Assembly: GCA_904393835.1 (NCBI GenBank)
Contig: CAJFNC010000005.1
Coordinates: 1 to 64,000, forward strand
Length of the DNA stretch: 64,000 nucleotides
DNA from: an uncultured Ruminococcus sp.
Lineage (GTDB): Bacteria > Bacillota > Clostridia > Oscillospirales > Acutalibacteraceae
Direction: 5' to 3'
Shown here: in pieces, positions 15,169 to 24,592 of the stretch
Numbering within the stretch: position 1 is the first letter of the stretch
How the letters are laid out: the number at the start of each line of letters is the position of its first letter
Translations under genes and position numbers: made by a program
The notes under the pieces: model-generated
Seen by the model: the letters and a program-made list of their open reading frames with translations, nothing else
Told to the model about the DNA's origin: nothing
Database searches by the model: none

Positions 15169-16287
15169 TTATTTTTTAAGTGTGCCTTGACTTGCACACT
15201 TGAGATAAGCGTTTATAAATTCGTCGATGTCGCCGTCCATAACAGCCTGAATATTGCCTGTTTCATAGCCTGTACGGTGGTCTTTTACTAGCGTATAGGG
15301 CATAAAAATATAACTGCGTATCTGTGAACCCCAGGTAATTTCCTTTTGAACGCCCTTAATATCTTCAATTTTTTCAAGGTGTTCGCGCTCTTTGATTTCA
15401 ACAAGTTTTGAAATAAGCATTTTCATTGCGACATCACGGTTTTGATATTGGCTTCGTTCTACCTGGCTGGCAACAACAATACCCGTGGGAATATGAGTAA
15501 GTCGTACGGCGGAAGAAGTTTTGTTGACTTTCTGACCGCCGGCGCCGCTGGCACGGTAAACGTCCATTTTAATATCCTCCGGTGCTATGTGCACTTCGAT
15601 ATCGTCGTTCATTTCGGGCACAACCTCAATGGAAGAAAAGCTCGTGTGTCGTCTGCCCTGAGAGTCAAACGGAGATACTCTTACAAGGCGGTGAACACCT
15701 GCTTCGCTTTTAAGGTAGCCGTAGGCGTTTTCGCCCTCAATGAGCAAAACGGCGCTTTTAAGACCTGCCTCGTCACCGTCAAGGTAGTCAACCTCTTTGA
15801 CTTTAAATCCGTGAGCGTCAGCCCAGCGTGTGTACATTCTGTAAAGCATTTCCGCCCAGTCCTGCGCTTCAGTACCGCCCGAGCCTGCGTGAAAAGTCAA
15901 AATTGCATTATTTTTATCATATTCGCCCGTAAGCAAAGTCTGCAAACGCTGTTTTTCAAGTTCTTTTTTGACATTTTCAACATCGGACTCAGCTTCCGGC
16001 AGCAGCGACAAGTCCTCTTCTTCATTGGCAAGCTCAATCAAAGCCTGAGTATCCTCGTACTTGGAAACAAGCGAATTATATGCTTCTACCTTGCCTTTAA
16101 GCGTACCAGTTCTCTGCAAAACTTTCTGAGATTTTTCAACATCATCCCAAAATCCCGGTTCTGTTGCTTTAAGCTCAAGCTGTTCAATTTCAGACAGCAT
16201 ATTTTTCATTCCGAGCGCGTCTGACAAATCATCAATCTCAGGTTTTAAAGCCTGAAGTTTAAGCAACAATTCCTCAAATTGTACCAT
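15169..16287 (-). CDS. prfB: Peptide chain release factor 2, without programmed frameshift
   Basis: A 372-residue class I release factor that ends translation at UGA and UAA. Seen are the N-terminal helical domain with EPGFWDD near residue 45, the codon-recognition SPF motif (RVSPFDSQGRRHTSF) and the catalytic GGQ motif (RASGAGGQKVNKTSSAVRL). In most bacteria prfB has an in-frame UGA near codon 25 bypassed by a +1 frameshift; here the whole protein is in one frame. AAGG lies 9 bases before the ATG at 16287; a GTG two codons earlier is less well spaced. Confidence 0.95.
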   Translation of the reverse strand: MVQFEELLLKLQALKPEIDDLSDALGMKNMLSEIEQLELKATEPGFWDDVEKSQKVLQRTGTLKGKVEAYNSLVSKYEDTQALIELANEEEDLSLLPEAESDVENVKKELEKQRLQTLLTGEYDKNNAILTFHAGSGGTEAQDWAEMLYRMYTRWADAHGFKVKEVDYLDGDEAGLKSAVLLIEGENAYGYLKSEAGVHRLVRVSPFDSQGRRHTSFSSIEVVPEMNDDIEVHIAPEDIKMDVYRASGAGGQKVNKTSSAVRLTHIPTGIVVASQVERSQYQNRDVAMKMLISKLVEIKEREHLEKIEDIKGVQKEITWGSQIRSYIFMPYTLVKDHRTGYETGNIQAVMDGDIDEFINAYLKCASQGTLKK

Positions 16288-16338
16288 AAACACATACCTT
16301 TCTTACAATAGTGTGTAAATCTTTTAACTCAATTTAAT

Positions 16339-16367
16339 ATTATATCAAATCAACAGTAAAATGTAAA
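16339..16367 (-). promoter_or_regulatory. Sigma-A-type promoter of prfB-apgM
   Basis: On the minus strand TTTACA (16362-16367) and TATAAT (16339-16344) are 17 bases apart, about 50 bases upstream of prfB. Confidence 0.75.
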
Positions 16368-16427
16368 CTTATATATTGCAAAATAATTGTAACTAATTAA
16401 AAATTATATAATATTATTGAATAATTC

Positions 16428-16456
16428 TTGCAATTAATTCAAATGTTTGTTATACT
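16428..16456 (+). promoter_or_regulatory. Sigma-A-type promoter of the zinc-ribbon membrane protein gene
   Basis: TTGCAA (16428-16433) and TATACT (16451-16456) are 17 bases apart, 33 bases before the start codon. Confidence 0.7.
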
Positions 16457-16488
16457 TTATTAAGTAAAATATACGTACGGAGGAAATT

Positions 16489-17529
16489 ATGGAATTCAGC
16501 AAATATAAATGCCCCGTATGCGGCGAAACCTTTAAGCCCGGCGATGATGTAGTTGTATGCCCCGAATGCGGCGCCCCTCATCACAGAGAGTGCTATGAGC
16601 AGCTTGGTCATTGTTGCTTTGAGGAGAAGCACAGCAACAATTTTTCTTTTGAAGAATACTATAAAGAAAATAACAAAGAAGCAACCGAAGATGGTTCTGC
16701 GGAAAGCGATTTTGCAAAATGCCCTAACTGCGGTTATGAAAATCCCAAAGCCACTTTTTATTGCGAAAAATGCGGATTCCCGTTGAATGAGCAGGACAGA
16801 GCAAATAACACAGGAGCTGCTCAGAATACTTCTAACCCGGGGCAGGGTGTACCGTTTGGTCAAAATCCTCAGCAAAACGGCAATATGCCGCCGTTTGTTG
16901 CGGGAAATATCGCGTTTGACCCTATGGCGGGAATTAATCCCGATGCGCCGCTTGCAGATGATGTAACTGCCGGCGAAATGGCAAAATTTGTCGGTAAAAA
17001 CACACCGTACTTTATGATTGTGTTCAATAAAATTAAAGTTTTCGGCAGCTCCCGTTTTAATTTTTGCGCTTTTCTGTTTTCAGGAGCATATTTCTTATAC
17101 AGAAAAATGATAGGCGTAGGCATTGCGATATGCGCTGCTGTTTTGGCAATAACGGTAGGTCAGGCAGCCATTATGCTTACTCCGTCTTATCAGAATTTGT
17201 TTTCCGAAGCATACAATCTTGTAAGCAGCGGTCAGATGTACAACTCTTTTTCGCTTACGTCTCAATTTTCAACACAAGAAATGCTGTTTTTGTATTCACC
17301 GTTGATTTTATCAATTTTGCAAGGTATAATTATGCTGGTGAGCGGATTTACCGCAAACAGAATATATTATAAACATTGTACAAAGAAAATACGCTTGATT
17401 AAATCTGAAAATGTCAGTAAAGACGAGTTAGACAGCCGCCTTGAAAAATCCGGCGGAGTTAATCTTCCGCTGGCAGTTTGTGTATTGGTAGTATATATGA
17501 TAATATCTTATTTACCGAGTTTTCTTTAA
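16489..17529 (+). CDS. Membrane protein with N-terminal RING-like and zinc-ribbon domains (DUF2628-like)
   Basis: A 346-residue protein. Residues 8-43 hold a Cys/His array (CPVCG, CPECGAPHHRECYEQLG, CC) resembling a prokaryotic RING-finger-like zinc domain. A second ribbon (CPNCG and CEKCG) follows near 78-100, then an Asn/Gln/Pro-rich linker to about 130. The C-terminal half has four predicted membrane helices, including a FLFSGAYFLYRK segment typical of DUF2628 proteins. Function is unknown. ACGGAGG supports the start; galU follows by 22 bases and may be in the same transcript. Confidence 0.75.
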   Translation: MEFSKYKCPVCGETFKPGDDVVVCPECGAPHHRECYEQLGHCCFEEKHSNNFSFEEYYKENNKEATEDGSAESDFAKCPNCGYENPKATFYCEKCGFPLNEQDRANNTGAAQNTSNPGQGVPFGQNPQQNGNMPPFVAGNIAFDPMAGINPDAPLADDVTAGEMAKFVGKNTPYFMIVFNKIKVFGSSRFNFCAFLFSGAYFLYRKMIGVGIAICAAVLAITVGQAAIMLTPSYQNLFSEAYNLVSSGQMYNSFSLTSQFSTQEMLFLYSPLILSILQGIIMLVSGFTANRIYYKHCTKKIRLIKSENVSKDELDSRLEKSGGVNLPLAVCVLVVYMIISYLPSFL

Positions 17530-17551
17530 TGTGAGTTAATGGAGGATAATT

Positions 17552-18424
17552 ATGAAGATTACAAAAGCTGTTATTCCTGCGGCAGGTTTGGGCACAAGAG
17601 TATTGCCTGCAACAAAGAATATGCCAAAGGAAATGTACCCGATTGTTGATAAACCTACAATTCAGTATATTGTAGAAGAAGCCGTTGCATCGGGAATTAC
17701 CGATATATTGATTATCACTAACCGTGGAAAAGGGTTGATGGAAGATCATTTTGACAAATCTCCCGAGCTTGAATCATTGCTTGAAAAAAGCGGAAAAACA
17801 GAGTTGCTTGAAACAGTAAGAAAAATTTCTGACCTTGCGAACATTACCTTTATCAGACAAAAAGAGATGAAGGGCTTGGGGCACGCTATTTTAAAAGCTA
17901 AATCCTTTGCAGGCAACGATCCTTTTGCGGTGCTTTACGGCGACGGTGTTATTATCAGTAAAACACCTGCCATAAAACAGCTTATTGACCATTACGGCGA
18001 ATACGGCAAGGGTGTAGTAGGCGTTAAGCTTGTTGACGAAAAGGATATTCACAAATACGGTTCTCTGAAAGTTGAACCTATGCATGACAACGTATTCAAA
18101 TGCACCGATATGAAAGAAAAGCCTCAGACAAAGGAAGAGGTTTTGTCGTTGTATTCTATTCTTGACAGATGTGTTTTGCCACCCGAAATTTTTGATATTC
18201 TCGAAAACACAAAACCCGGTGCGGGAGGCGAGATTCAGCTTACAGACGCAATGCGTGAAATTGCAATTAAAGACGGTATGACCGCAGTAGAATTTGAGGG
18301 CCGTCGTTATGATATGGGAAATAAATTCGGTATCCTTCAGGCGCAGATTGAGGTTGGTCTTGAACATCCGGAGACTTCTGTTCAATTAAAAAAATACATA
18401 AAAGAGCTTGCAAAAAAAATATAG
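17552..18424 (+). CDS. galU: UTP-glucose-1-phosphate uridylyltransferase
   Basis: A 290-residue nucleotidyltransferase that makes UDP-glucose for cell-envelope glycans and glycolipids. The N-terminal nucleotide loop KAVIPAAGLGTRVLPATK, the PKEMYPIVDKP segment and the active-site Lys region are all present, as is KPGAGGEIQLTDAM near residue 220. Length is normal for GalU. ATGGAGG precedes the start. A strong terminator follows. Confidence 0.95.
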   Translation: MKITKAVIPAAGLGTRVLPATKNMPKEMYPIVDKPTIQYIVEEAVASGITDILIITNRGKGLMEDHFDKSPELESLLEKSGKTELLETVRKISDLANITFIRQKEMKGLGHAILKAKSFAGNDPFAVLYGDGVIISKTPAIKQLIDHYGEYGKGVVGVKLVDEKDIHKYGSLKVEPMHDNVFKCTDMKEKPQTKEEVLSLYSILDRCVLPPEIFDILENTKPGAGGEIQLTDAMREIAIKDGMTAVEFEGRRYDMGNKFGILQAQIEVGLEHPETSVQLKKYIKELAKKI

Positions 18425-18463
18425 TTGTTGTATAATGAACTTGTAAATTAAATTGTAACAGCA

Positions 18464-18507
18464 AAGAAGCTGTACTTCGACTTTGCGAAAGTACAGCTTC
18501 TTTTTTG
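18464..18507 (+). terminator. Terminator of galU
   Basis: AAGAAGCTGTACTT (18464-18477) pairs with AAGTACAGCTTCTT (18489-18502) and is followed by a T run. It may also serve the convergent minus-strand gene ending at 18523. Confidence 0.8.
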
Positions 18508-18522
18508 TTTATTTATCAGCGG

Positions 18523-19347
18523 TTACAAATCAATTTTAATTAGCTTAGGTTGATGCTTTTCAAAAATTGTGTAGCTGTCAAATCCACATTCCGTGACGGT
18601 TTTTAAGCCGTTTTTTAAACCTTTTCCGACTGAATCGGTGTTGTGCGAATCAGTGCCGAGGGTGATATATTTACCGCCCAAGTCTTTGAAACGCTTAATT
18701 AAGTCACGGTCAGGCAGAGTGGTTCCCAAGTCCTTAAACAATCCCGATACGTTTACTTCAAGCGCTTTATTATTCGATATTAGAATATTAAAAATCTCAT
18801 CTATTGTGTCGTAATACGGTGTAAGGTCGGGAACAATGCCCAGCTTTGCTTTAATATACCGCATAGGATATGTAAGATGAGCAAGGCTGTCAAAGTGCTC
18901 AAATCCTGCCGTTTCTGCAAGTTCGTTAAAATACAGCTTCAAAATTTTGTCGATTGAGTGCTTTGAATAGTCAATAAAGTAAAAGTCGGGCATATTTCTT
19001 AAATTGTGAACCGATGCCAGAATAAAATCATATTCTCCGTATGACAGGGCGCGTTTTGTACACTCCTGATCATGCATAGGTTCACCGAGTTCGATGCCCG
19101 TTAAAACCTTAATTTTATCGGCATATTTAAGTTTAGCCTCATTGGTTTCTTTTATTGATTTAGGTATAAGTTTATTAAAGTCTCCGTATTCGCAGTTATC
19201 GCCCAAATTAATCATGGGCGCCTCGCAGTGGTCGGTGATTGCAATGGCGTACAAACCTCTGTTTATTGCGCTCTCGCACATTTCGAAAACCGTGTTTTGA
19301 GCATCAAAAGAATTGCTTGAATGAGTATGTAAATCAGAAATTTTCAT
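18523..19347 (-). CDS. hisJ: Histidinol-phosphatase, PHP family
   Basis: A 274-residue PHP-domain metal hydrolase. Metal-ligand motifs are visible: DLHTHS at residues 5-10, AITDHCE near 39, TGIELGEP near 83, ASVHN near 112 and GTDSHN near 232. Enzymes of this type remove phosphate from histidinol phosphate in histidine synthesis. hisF and hisH lie 11 kb away, so a role in that pathway is plausible, though PHP phosphatases of other specificity look similar. GGGAGG is 10 bases before the ATG at 19347. Confidence 0.78.
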   Translation of the reverse strand: MKISDLHTHSSNSFDAQNTVFEMCESAINRGLYAIAITDHCEAPMINLGDNCEYGDFNKLIPKSIKETNEAKLKYADKIKVLTGIELGEPMHDQECTKRALSYGEYDFILASVHNLRNMPDFYFIDYSKHSIDKILKLYFNELAETAGFEHFDSLAHLTYPMRYIKAKLGIVPDLTPYYDTIDEIFNILISNNKALEVNVSGLFKDLGTTLPDRDLIKRFKDLGGKYITLGTDSHNTDSVGKGLKNGLKTVTECGFDSYTIFEKHQPKLIKIDL

Positions 19348-19369
19348 CGAGTAGATACCTCCCAAAAAA

Positions 19370-19398
19370 ATAATAGCATAATAAGTAAATTTATGCAA
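19370..19398 (-). promoter_or_regulatory. Sigma-A-type promoter of the PHP phosphatase gene
   Basis: On the minus strand TTGCAT (19393-19398) and TATTAT (19370-19375) are 17 bases apart, close to the start at 19347. It is back to back with the promoter at 19407-19435. Confidence 0.65.
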
Positions 19399-19406
19399 GT
19401 TTGGGG

Positions 19407-19435
19407 TTTACAACGTCAATAAATAAGTATATAAT
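19407..19435 (+). promoter_or_regulatory. Sigma-A-type promoter of the ACT-UPF0210-(V-ATPase) run
   Basis: TTTACA (19407-19412) and a perfect TATAAT (19430-19435) are 17 bases apart, 73 bases before the ACT-domain gene. Confidence 0.75.
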
Positions 19436-19508
19436 AATCACAAAATGAAAAGAAGATTTTGCAGGATATGCAGCATACAGTTGCAAAAAATGCATTCAGG
19501 AGGTATTT

Positions 19509-19778
19509 ATGAAGGCAATCATAACTGTAATCGGTAAAGATAACGTGGGCATTTTGGCTCAGGTTTCACAGGCGTGTGCAAATGCGGACGTTAACATTAT
19601 GGAAGTTACTCAGAGCGTGCTCCAGGATATGTTCGCAATGGTAATGCTTGTTGAAATTGACAAGGCAAGCATTTCATTTGAAGAATTGAGAAAAAATCTT
19701 GATGAAGTCGGCAAAAAGACTGCTACCAAAATTCACCTTATGCACGAAGACATATTCAACAGTATGCATAAAATATAA
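19509..19778 (+). CDS. ACT-domain protein (UPF0237)
   Basis: An 89-residue single ACT domain (MKAIITVIGKDNVGILAQVS...), the small-molecule binding fold found in amino-acid-responsive regulators. The family UPF0237 is usually encoded next to a UPF0210 gene, as here. GGAGG precedes the ATG. It probably binds an amino acid and controls its neighbour, but this has not been shown for the family as far as I know. Confidence 0.9.
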   Translation: MKAIITVIGKDNVGILAQVSQACANADVNIMEVTQSVLQDMFAMVMLVEIDKASISFEELRKNLDEVGKKTATKIHLMHEDIFNSMHKI

Positions 19779-19808
19779 CGTAGCTTTGCGGATTGAAAGG
19801 ATATACAT

Positions 19809-21170
19809 ATGCTTGAAACAAAAGATATATTAGAGACCATAAATATGATAGACAACGAAAACCTTGACGTAAGAACAATTACAATGGGTATTTCGCTTCT
19901 TGATTGCCTTGATGAAGATATTGATAAGGCTTGTACAAAGGTTTACGACAAAATTTGCCGTTCGGCAAAAGACCTTGTAAAAACGGGTGAGGATATTCAG
20001 AGCGAATACGGTATTCCGATTATTCACAAAAGAATTTCGGTTACGCCGATCGGTATGGTGGCTGCCCCGTGCCAAAGCAAAAATGTTGTTAAATTCGCAC
20101 ACGCGCTTGACAAAGCTGCCAAGGAAATGGGTGTTAACTTTATAGGCGGCTATTCGGCTCTTGTACAAAAGGGCTTTGCAAGCGGTGATTATGCACTTAT
20201 CGAAAGTATTCCGCAGGCTTTGTCCGAAACCGAATTTGTATGTTCATCGGTAAATATCGGTTCGACAAAAGCAGGCATTAATATGGACGCCGTAAAGATG
20301 ATGGGTAAAATCGTTAAGCAGACTGCCGAAATCACTGCTGACAAAAACTGCATCGGCGCGGCAAAACTCGTAGTATTCTGCAATGCTCCCGAAGATAATC
20401 CGTTTATGGCAGGAGCGTTTCACGGCGTAGGCGAAGCCGATACGGTAATTAATGTAGGCGTATCCGGACCCGGCGTAGTAAGAGCAGCTCTCGCGAAAAA
20501 CGGCAAAGGCAAAGACATCACGGAAATTGCAGATATGGTAAAGAAAACTGCATTTAAAGTTACAAGAATGGGTCAGCTTGTTGCCCAAGAAGCAAGCAAA
20601 CGCCTTTGCGTACCGTTTGGTATCGTTGACCTCTCACTGGCTCCGACTCCTGCAGTCGGCGACAGTGTTGCACATATCCTTGAAGAAATGGGACTTGAAG
20701 TGTGCGGCTGTCACGGAACAACCGCGGCTCTTGCGTTGCTTAACGACGCTGTTAAAAAAGGCGGCGTTATGGCGTCGTCACATGTCGGCGGCTTAAGCGG
20801 CGCTTTTATTCCCGTTACCGAAGACGCAGGCATGATAAGCGCTGCCGAAAACGGCTATCTTGATATCACAAAGCTTGAATCAATGACAGCAGTATGTTCG
20901 GTCGGTCTTGACATGATTGTTGTTCCCGGTGATATTACACCTGAGGTCATCTCGGCAATTATTGCCGATGAGGCGGCTATCGGTATGGTAAATACAAAGA
21001 CAACCGCTGTAAGATTAATTCCTGCAATAGGAAAGAAAGCGGGTGATGAGCTTAACTTCGGCGGACTTTTGGGAAGGGGTCCGGTAATGCCTGTAAGAAA
21101 GGGTTCTCCCGAGGTGTTTATTCACCGCGGCGGCAGAATTCCCGCACCGCTTCAGGCGCTCAAAAACTGA
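19809..21170 (+). CDS. UPF0210 (PFL/DUF711) family protein
   Basis: A 453-residue protein of the UPF0210 family. Seen are the opening [25 protein letters not shown], the [11 protein letters not shown] segment near 119 and the glycine-rich C-terminal [12 protein letters not shown]. The family is related to glycyl-radical-type folds by structure but has no established function. It lies 30 bases after the ACT-domain gene. Only 22 bases and no terminator separate it from the V-ATPase genes, so it may share their transcript. Confidence 0.88.
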   Translation: MLETKDILETINMIDNENLDVRTITMGISLLDCLDEDIDKACTKVYDKICRSAKDLVKTGEDIQSEYGIPIIHKRISVTPIGMVAAPCQSKNVVKFAHALDKAAKEMGVNFIGGYSALVQKGFASGDYALIESIPQALSETEFVCSSVNIGSTKAGINMDAVKMMGKIVKQTAEITADKNCIGAAKLVVFCNAPEDNPFMAGAFHGVGEADTVINVGVSGPGVVRAALAKNGKGKDITEIADMVKKTAFKVTRMGQLVAQEASKRLCVPFGIVDLSLAPTPAVGDSVAHILEEMGLEVCGCHGTTAALALLNDAVKKGGVMASSHVGGLSGAFIPVTEDAGMISAAENGYLDITKLESMTAVCSVGLDMIVVPGDITPEVISAIIADEAAIGMVNTKTTAVRLIPAIGKKAGDELNFGGLLGRGPVMPVRKGSPEVFIHRGGRIPAPLQALKN

Positions 21171-21192
21171 TTTGTTTTTTGGAGGTGTTAAT

Positions 21193-21501
21193 ATGGAAAA
21201 TATGATTAAGAAAATCGTTGATGCCGACAACGAAGCCAAGGCAATGGAGGCGGATACTCTTAAAGAAAAAGAGGAACTCAGCCGTAAAATCGAAGATGAG
21301 ACCAAGGCTATATATCAAAAGTATATGAATGACGCTGCCGAGCAGATTAAACGCAACGATATTCAAGAGGAAAAAAAGGCCGAAAAGCAATTGGAAGAAA
21401 TCCAAAATAAGCAAAAATCGGCTCATATCAAGTTGCAGTCTGATTTTAAACAGAACTGCGACAATTGGGTAAACACCATCTACAATCGTGTTATTGGGTA
21501 A
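21193..21501 (+). CDS. V-type ATP synthase peripheral stalk subunit H/G
   Basis: A 102-residue, almost entirely helical, charged protein with a long Glu/Lys coiled coil (residues 10-85), as expected for the stalk subunit that pairs with subunit E. Its identity rests on size, coiled-coil character and its place as first gene of the V-ATPase cluster. GGAGGTG is correctly spaced for the ATG at 21193. Confidence 0.7.
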   Translation: MENMIKKIVDADNEAKAMEADTLKEKEELSRKIEDETKAIYQKYMNDAAEQIKRNDIQEEKKAEKQLEEIQNKQKSAHIKLQSDFKQNCDNWVNTIYNRVIG

Positions 21502-21536
21502 TTTTTTAAATTCGTTTTTGGGAGGTGTGTGAAAAT

Positions 21537-22571
21537 ATGTCTAAAACATCTTTTGCCGTTTTGACCAAGGCAAGGTCAAAGTATGGTAACAGACTTACGA
21601 GTAAAGACTACAACAGTCTGCTTGCATGTCAAAGCGTTGCAGAGGTAATGTCATATTTAAAATCTTATACACACTATTCGGCTGTGCTCCGTGACATGAA
21701 CGAACGTGATGTTCACCGTGGAAGACTTGAGGCTTTGCTTAGACAAAATCTTTTTAACGAGTTTGATTCGCTTTGCCATTACGACTCGGGAATGAGCGAG
21801 GGTTTTTCACAGTATGTCATTGAGAAGATTGAAGTTGAACAGATTATCAGATTTTTAATTTTGCTCAACTCAAACTCAACCGAAAAATTTATTTATCAAT
21901 TTCCGGGCTATTTTTCTAAGCATACGGACATTGATATTTATAAGCTTGCAAATGCGAAGAACTATGAAGAATTTTTAAGTGCGTTGGCAGATTCTCCATA
22001 CTACAATATACTTAAAAATAACGGTCCGGATGAAAACGGTTGTCTTCATATTTCCGACATTGAAAACGAGCTTTATCAATTTATTTTTAAAAATATTCTC
22101 GGTAAAATTCTGAAGAAAACAAGGGGCAGAGAAAGGGAAGAGCTCAACTCGCTTTTCTATACAATCAACGACTACGACGTTTTCTCAAGAATATTGAGAC
22201 TGAAAAAGTACTACAAATTATCATCGGACTCTATCAAGAAAAATCTTGTACTTGACTGCTGTGATTTATCAGCAAAAACAGTAGATGCAATGTGCAATGC
22301 AGAGTCGTCTGCCGAGGTTTTCTCAATTATGCAGAAAACACGCAAGGGCAGACTTATTGATAAAATAGGATATGTTTACGCAAGCGACATCACCCCAAGG
22401 GTTAAGTACAAGCTTGCCAGAAAAAATATGTATTTTTCAAACAATCCTTCGGTAGTAATGATTTCGTATATGTTTGTTTCCGAAACCGAGCTTATGAACA
22501 TCATAACCTTGATTGAGGGAATAAGATATAAACTTGACACTAAATTAATACAGTCATTGCTTGTTTACTAA
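21537..22571 (+). CDS. ntpC: V-type ATP synthase subunit C
   Basis: A 344-residue helical protein of the V/A-type subunit C (AC39-like) family, the funnel-shaped linker between the rotor ring and the central stalk. It shows the KARSKYGNRLTSKDYNSLLACQSVAEV opening and the characteristic Leu-rich C-terminal NIITLIEGIRYKLD. The frame begins with a GTG at 21525, but GGAGGTG points to the ATG at 21537. Confidence 0.88.
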   Translation: MSKTSFAVLTKARSKYGNRLTSKDYNSLLACQSVAEVMSYLKSYTHYSAVLRDMNERDVHRGRLEALLRQNLFNEFDSLCHYDSGMSEGFSQYVIEKIEVEQIIRFLILLNSNSTEKFIYQFPGYFSKHTDIDIYKLANAKNYEEFLSALADSPYYNILKNNGPDENGCLHISDIENELYQFIFKNILGKILKKTRGREREELNSLFYTINDYDVFSRILRLKKYYKLSSDSIKKNLVLDCCDLSAKTVDAMCNAESSAEVFSIMQKTRKGRLIDKIGYVYASDITPRVKYKLARKNMYFSNNPSVVMISYMFVSETELMNIITLIEGIRYKLDTKLIQSLLVY

Positions 22572-22599
22572 GCTTGACTTCCAAAAGAGGTGATTATAT

Positions 22600-24534
22600 T
22601 TGGCTGTATCAAGTATGCAGGCCGTGAATATTATCGGTGTTATGGATGACATTGATGACGTAATTACGGTTTTGGGTGAATCAGGAGTGTTTCATCCCGA
22701 TGATGTGTCAAATTTTTACAGTGATACAAGAAGTTTTACACATCTGCAGACCAAGAATATCTACGCTGACCCTCTTACTAACCTAAAAGCGTCAATAGGA
22801 CTTACGAAACGTAACTTTCCGCTTGTCGATGTAAGTGACTTTAATCCTACTTTTAAGGAATTAAAGATATTTGCCGATAAGGTTACAAAAGAGATTGATA
22901 TTCTCGTAGATGACAAAGAATTTATTGCCGAACAGCTTTTGGAGGCAAAGGAAAACCTTAACGATACAAGCCACTTTGTCGGACTTGACGTAGAGATTCA
23001 AAAAATTCTCACCCTCAAGTATTTAAAAGCACGTTTCGGCAGACTGCCAAAAGAAAGCTATGAAAAACTTTCAACTTACAAAGACGACCCCTATATAGAT
23101 TTCACAATCTGTTCGGAGGATAAGTCGCATTATTGGGGTATCTATTTTGCTCCGGTTGACAGATGCAGCGAAATCGACCGTGTATTTTCGGGATTGTACT
23201 TTGAAAACTGTGATGTTGTCGGTGTAAACAACACGCCGCAAACTCACCTTGAAAAGCTTCAGGCGCTTATTCCGAAACTTCAGAGCAAACTCGATGAGGC
23301 GCAAAAACGTCTTGATAAATATCTTGATATGCACGCCGAAAGGATTTCAAGATATCTTTCAAAACTTGAAGAGCTTTACTTATATGCAAAAATAAGGACA
23401 AAAGCTTTGCAGTACAACAACAGCTTTATTATTGTAGGCTGGGTGCCGGAGGAGTTTGCAAAACCCATCAAGCACCGCCTTAAAAAAATAAAAAGCGTAA
23501 GCGTTGAGTTTTCCGACGGTAAAAAGGAAATCAAAAAGTCACCGCCCGTTAAACTTAAAAACTGCTTCCTTGCAAAACCGTTTGAGTTCTATACGGAAAT
23601 GTACGGTGTACCTAAGTATAACGAAATTGACCCAACCTTGTTTGTGGCAATTACCTATATTATCCTTTTCGGCATAATGTTTGCCGATGTTGGACAGGGC
23701 ATTTGCCTTTCAATTGTAGGTTTGCTTATGTGGAAGATCAAAAAGATGAAAATCGGAAAAATCCTTTTCCCGTGCGGCATCACTTCCGCAATCGCAGGCT
23801 TGGTGTTCGGCAGTGTGTTCGGTTTTGAACATCTTCTCGATCCGATGTACAAAGCGTTGTTCGGATTTGATGAAAAGCCGATTGAGGTTATGGCGCCCGA
23901 AATGACAAATATATTGATTATGGGCGCAATCGGAATAGGCGTTGTGTTATTGATTATTGCAATGTTCCTAAACGTTTACACATCATTCAGACAAAAAGAC
24001 TACGGTCGCGCATTATTCAGTACAAGCGGTGTTGCAGGCATAATTTTTTATGCTTCCGTGGTATTCGGACTTGTAGGACAGCTTTTCCTCGGTATGAATA
24101 TCCTCAATGCTGCGTATGTAATCTGTTTGATTGTTATTCCGTTCCTGTTAATCTTTTTTGCAGAACCGCTTTCACGCCTTGTAAACGGTGAGCAGGACTG
24201 GCAACCCGAAAGCTGGGGCGGATATATCGTAGAAAATCTTTTTGAATCAATCGAAGTAATTCTGAGCTACGTTACAAACACAATGAGCTTCCTGCGTGTA
24301 GGCGCATTTGTATTGGTACACGCCGGTATGATGATGGTTGTATTTGTACTTGCCGATACAGTCGGCGGGGTAGGCTACTGGCCTATCGTAGTGCTCGGTA
24401 ATATACTCGTTATGGTTTTGGAGGCTTTGCTTGTAGCCATTCAGGTTTTGCGTCTCGAATATTACGAAATGTTCAGCCGATTCTATTCAGGCGAAGGCAG
24501 ACCTTATGAGCCGGTAAGACTTGTTACCGAATAA
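22600..24534 (+). CDS. ntpI: V-type ATP synthase subunit I
   Basis: A 644-residue protein: a cytoplasmic coiled-coil half (residues 1-320) and a membrane half with about seven helices starting near residue 345. It is the stator subunit that carries the ion half-channels. The conserved Arg-containing helix near the C-terminus (SFLRVGAFVLVHAGM) is present, as is the terminal LEYYEMFSRFYSGEGRPYEP motif. The start is TTG at 22600 behind AAGAGG. Confidence 0.93.
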   Translation: MAVSSMQAVNIIGVMDDIDDVITVLGESGVFHPDDVSNFYSDTRSFTHLQTKNIYADPLTNLKASIGLTKRNFPLVDVSDFNPTFKELKIFADKVTKEIDILVDDKEFIAEQLLEAKENLNDTSHFVGLDVEIQKILTLKYLKARFGRLPKESYEKLSTYKDDPYIDFTICSEDKSHYWGIYFAPVDRCSEIDRVFSGLYFENCDVVGVNNTPQTHLEKLQALIPKLQSKLDEAQKRLDKYLDMHAERISRYLSKLEELYLYAKIRTKALQYNNSFIIVGWVPEEFAKPIKHRLKKIKSVSVEFSDGKKEIKKSPPVKLKNCFLAKPFEFYTEMYGVPKYNEIDPTLFVAITYIILFGIMFADVGQGICLSIVGLLMWKIKKMKIGKILFPCGITSAIAGLVFGSVFGFEHLLDPMYKALFGFDEKPIEVMAPEMTNILIMGAIGIGVVLLIIAMFLNVYTSFRQKDYGRALFSTSGVAGIIFYASVVFGLVGQLFLGMNILNAAYVICLIVIPFLLIFFAEPLSRLVNGEQDWQPESWGGYIVENLFESIEVILSYVTNTMSFLRVGAFVLVHAGMMMVVFVLADTVGGVGYWPIVVLGNILVMVLEALLVAIQVLRLEYYEMFSRFYSGEGRPYEPVRLVTE

Positions 24535-24592
24535 TCTTAATAAATTTTATTAAATCTATTAATTCTTTAATTCAATTTTGGAGGAATTTATC

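Noticed and set aside
21193..21501. A generic coiled-coil protein unrelated to the ATPase
   Set aside because: Its size, helical character and position directly before subunit C fit the peripheral stalk subunit better.
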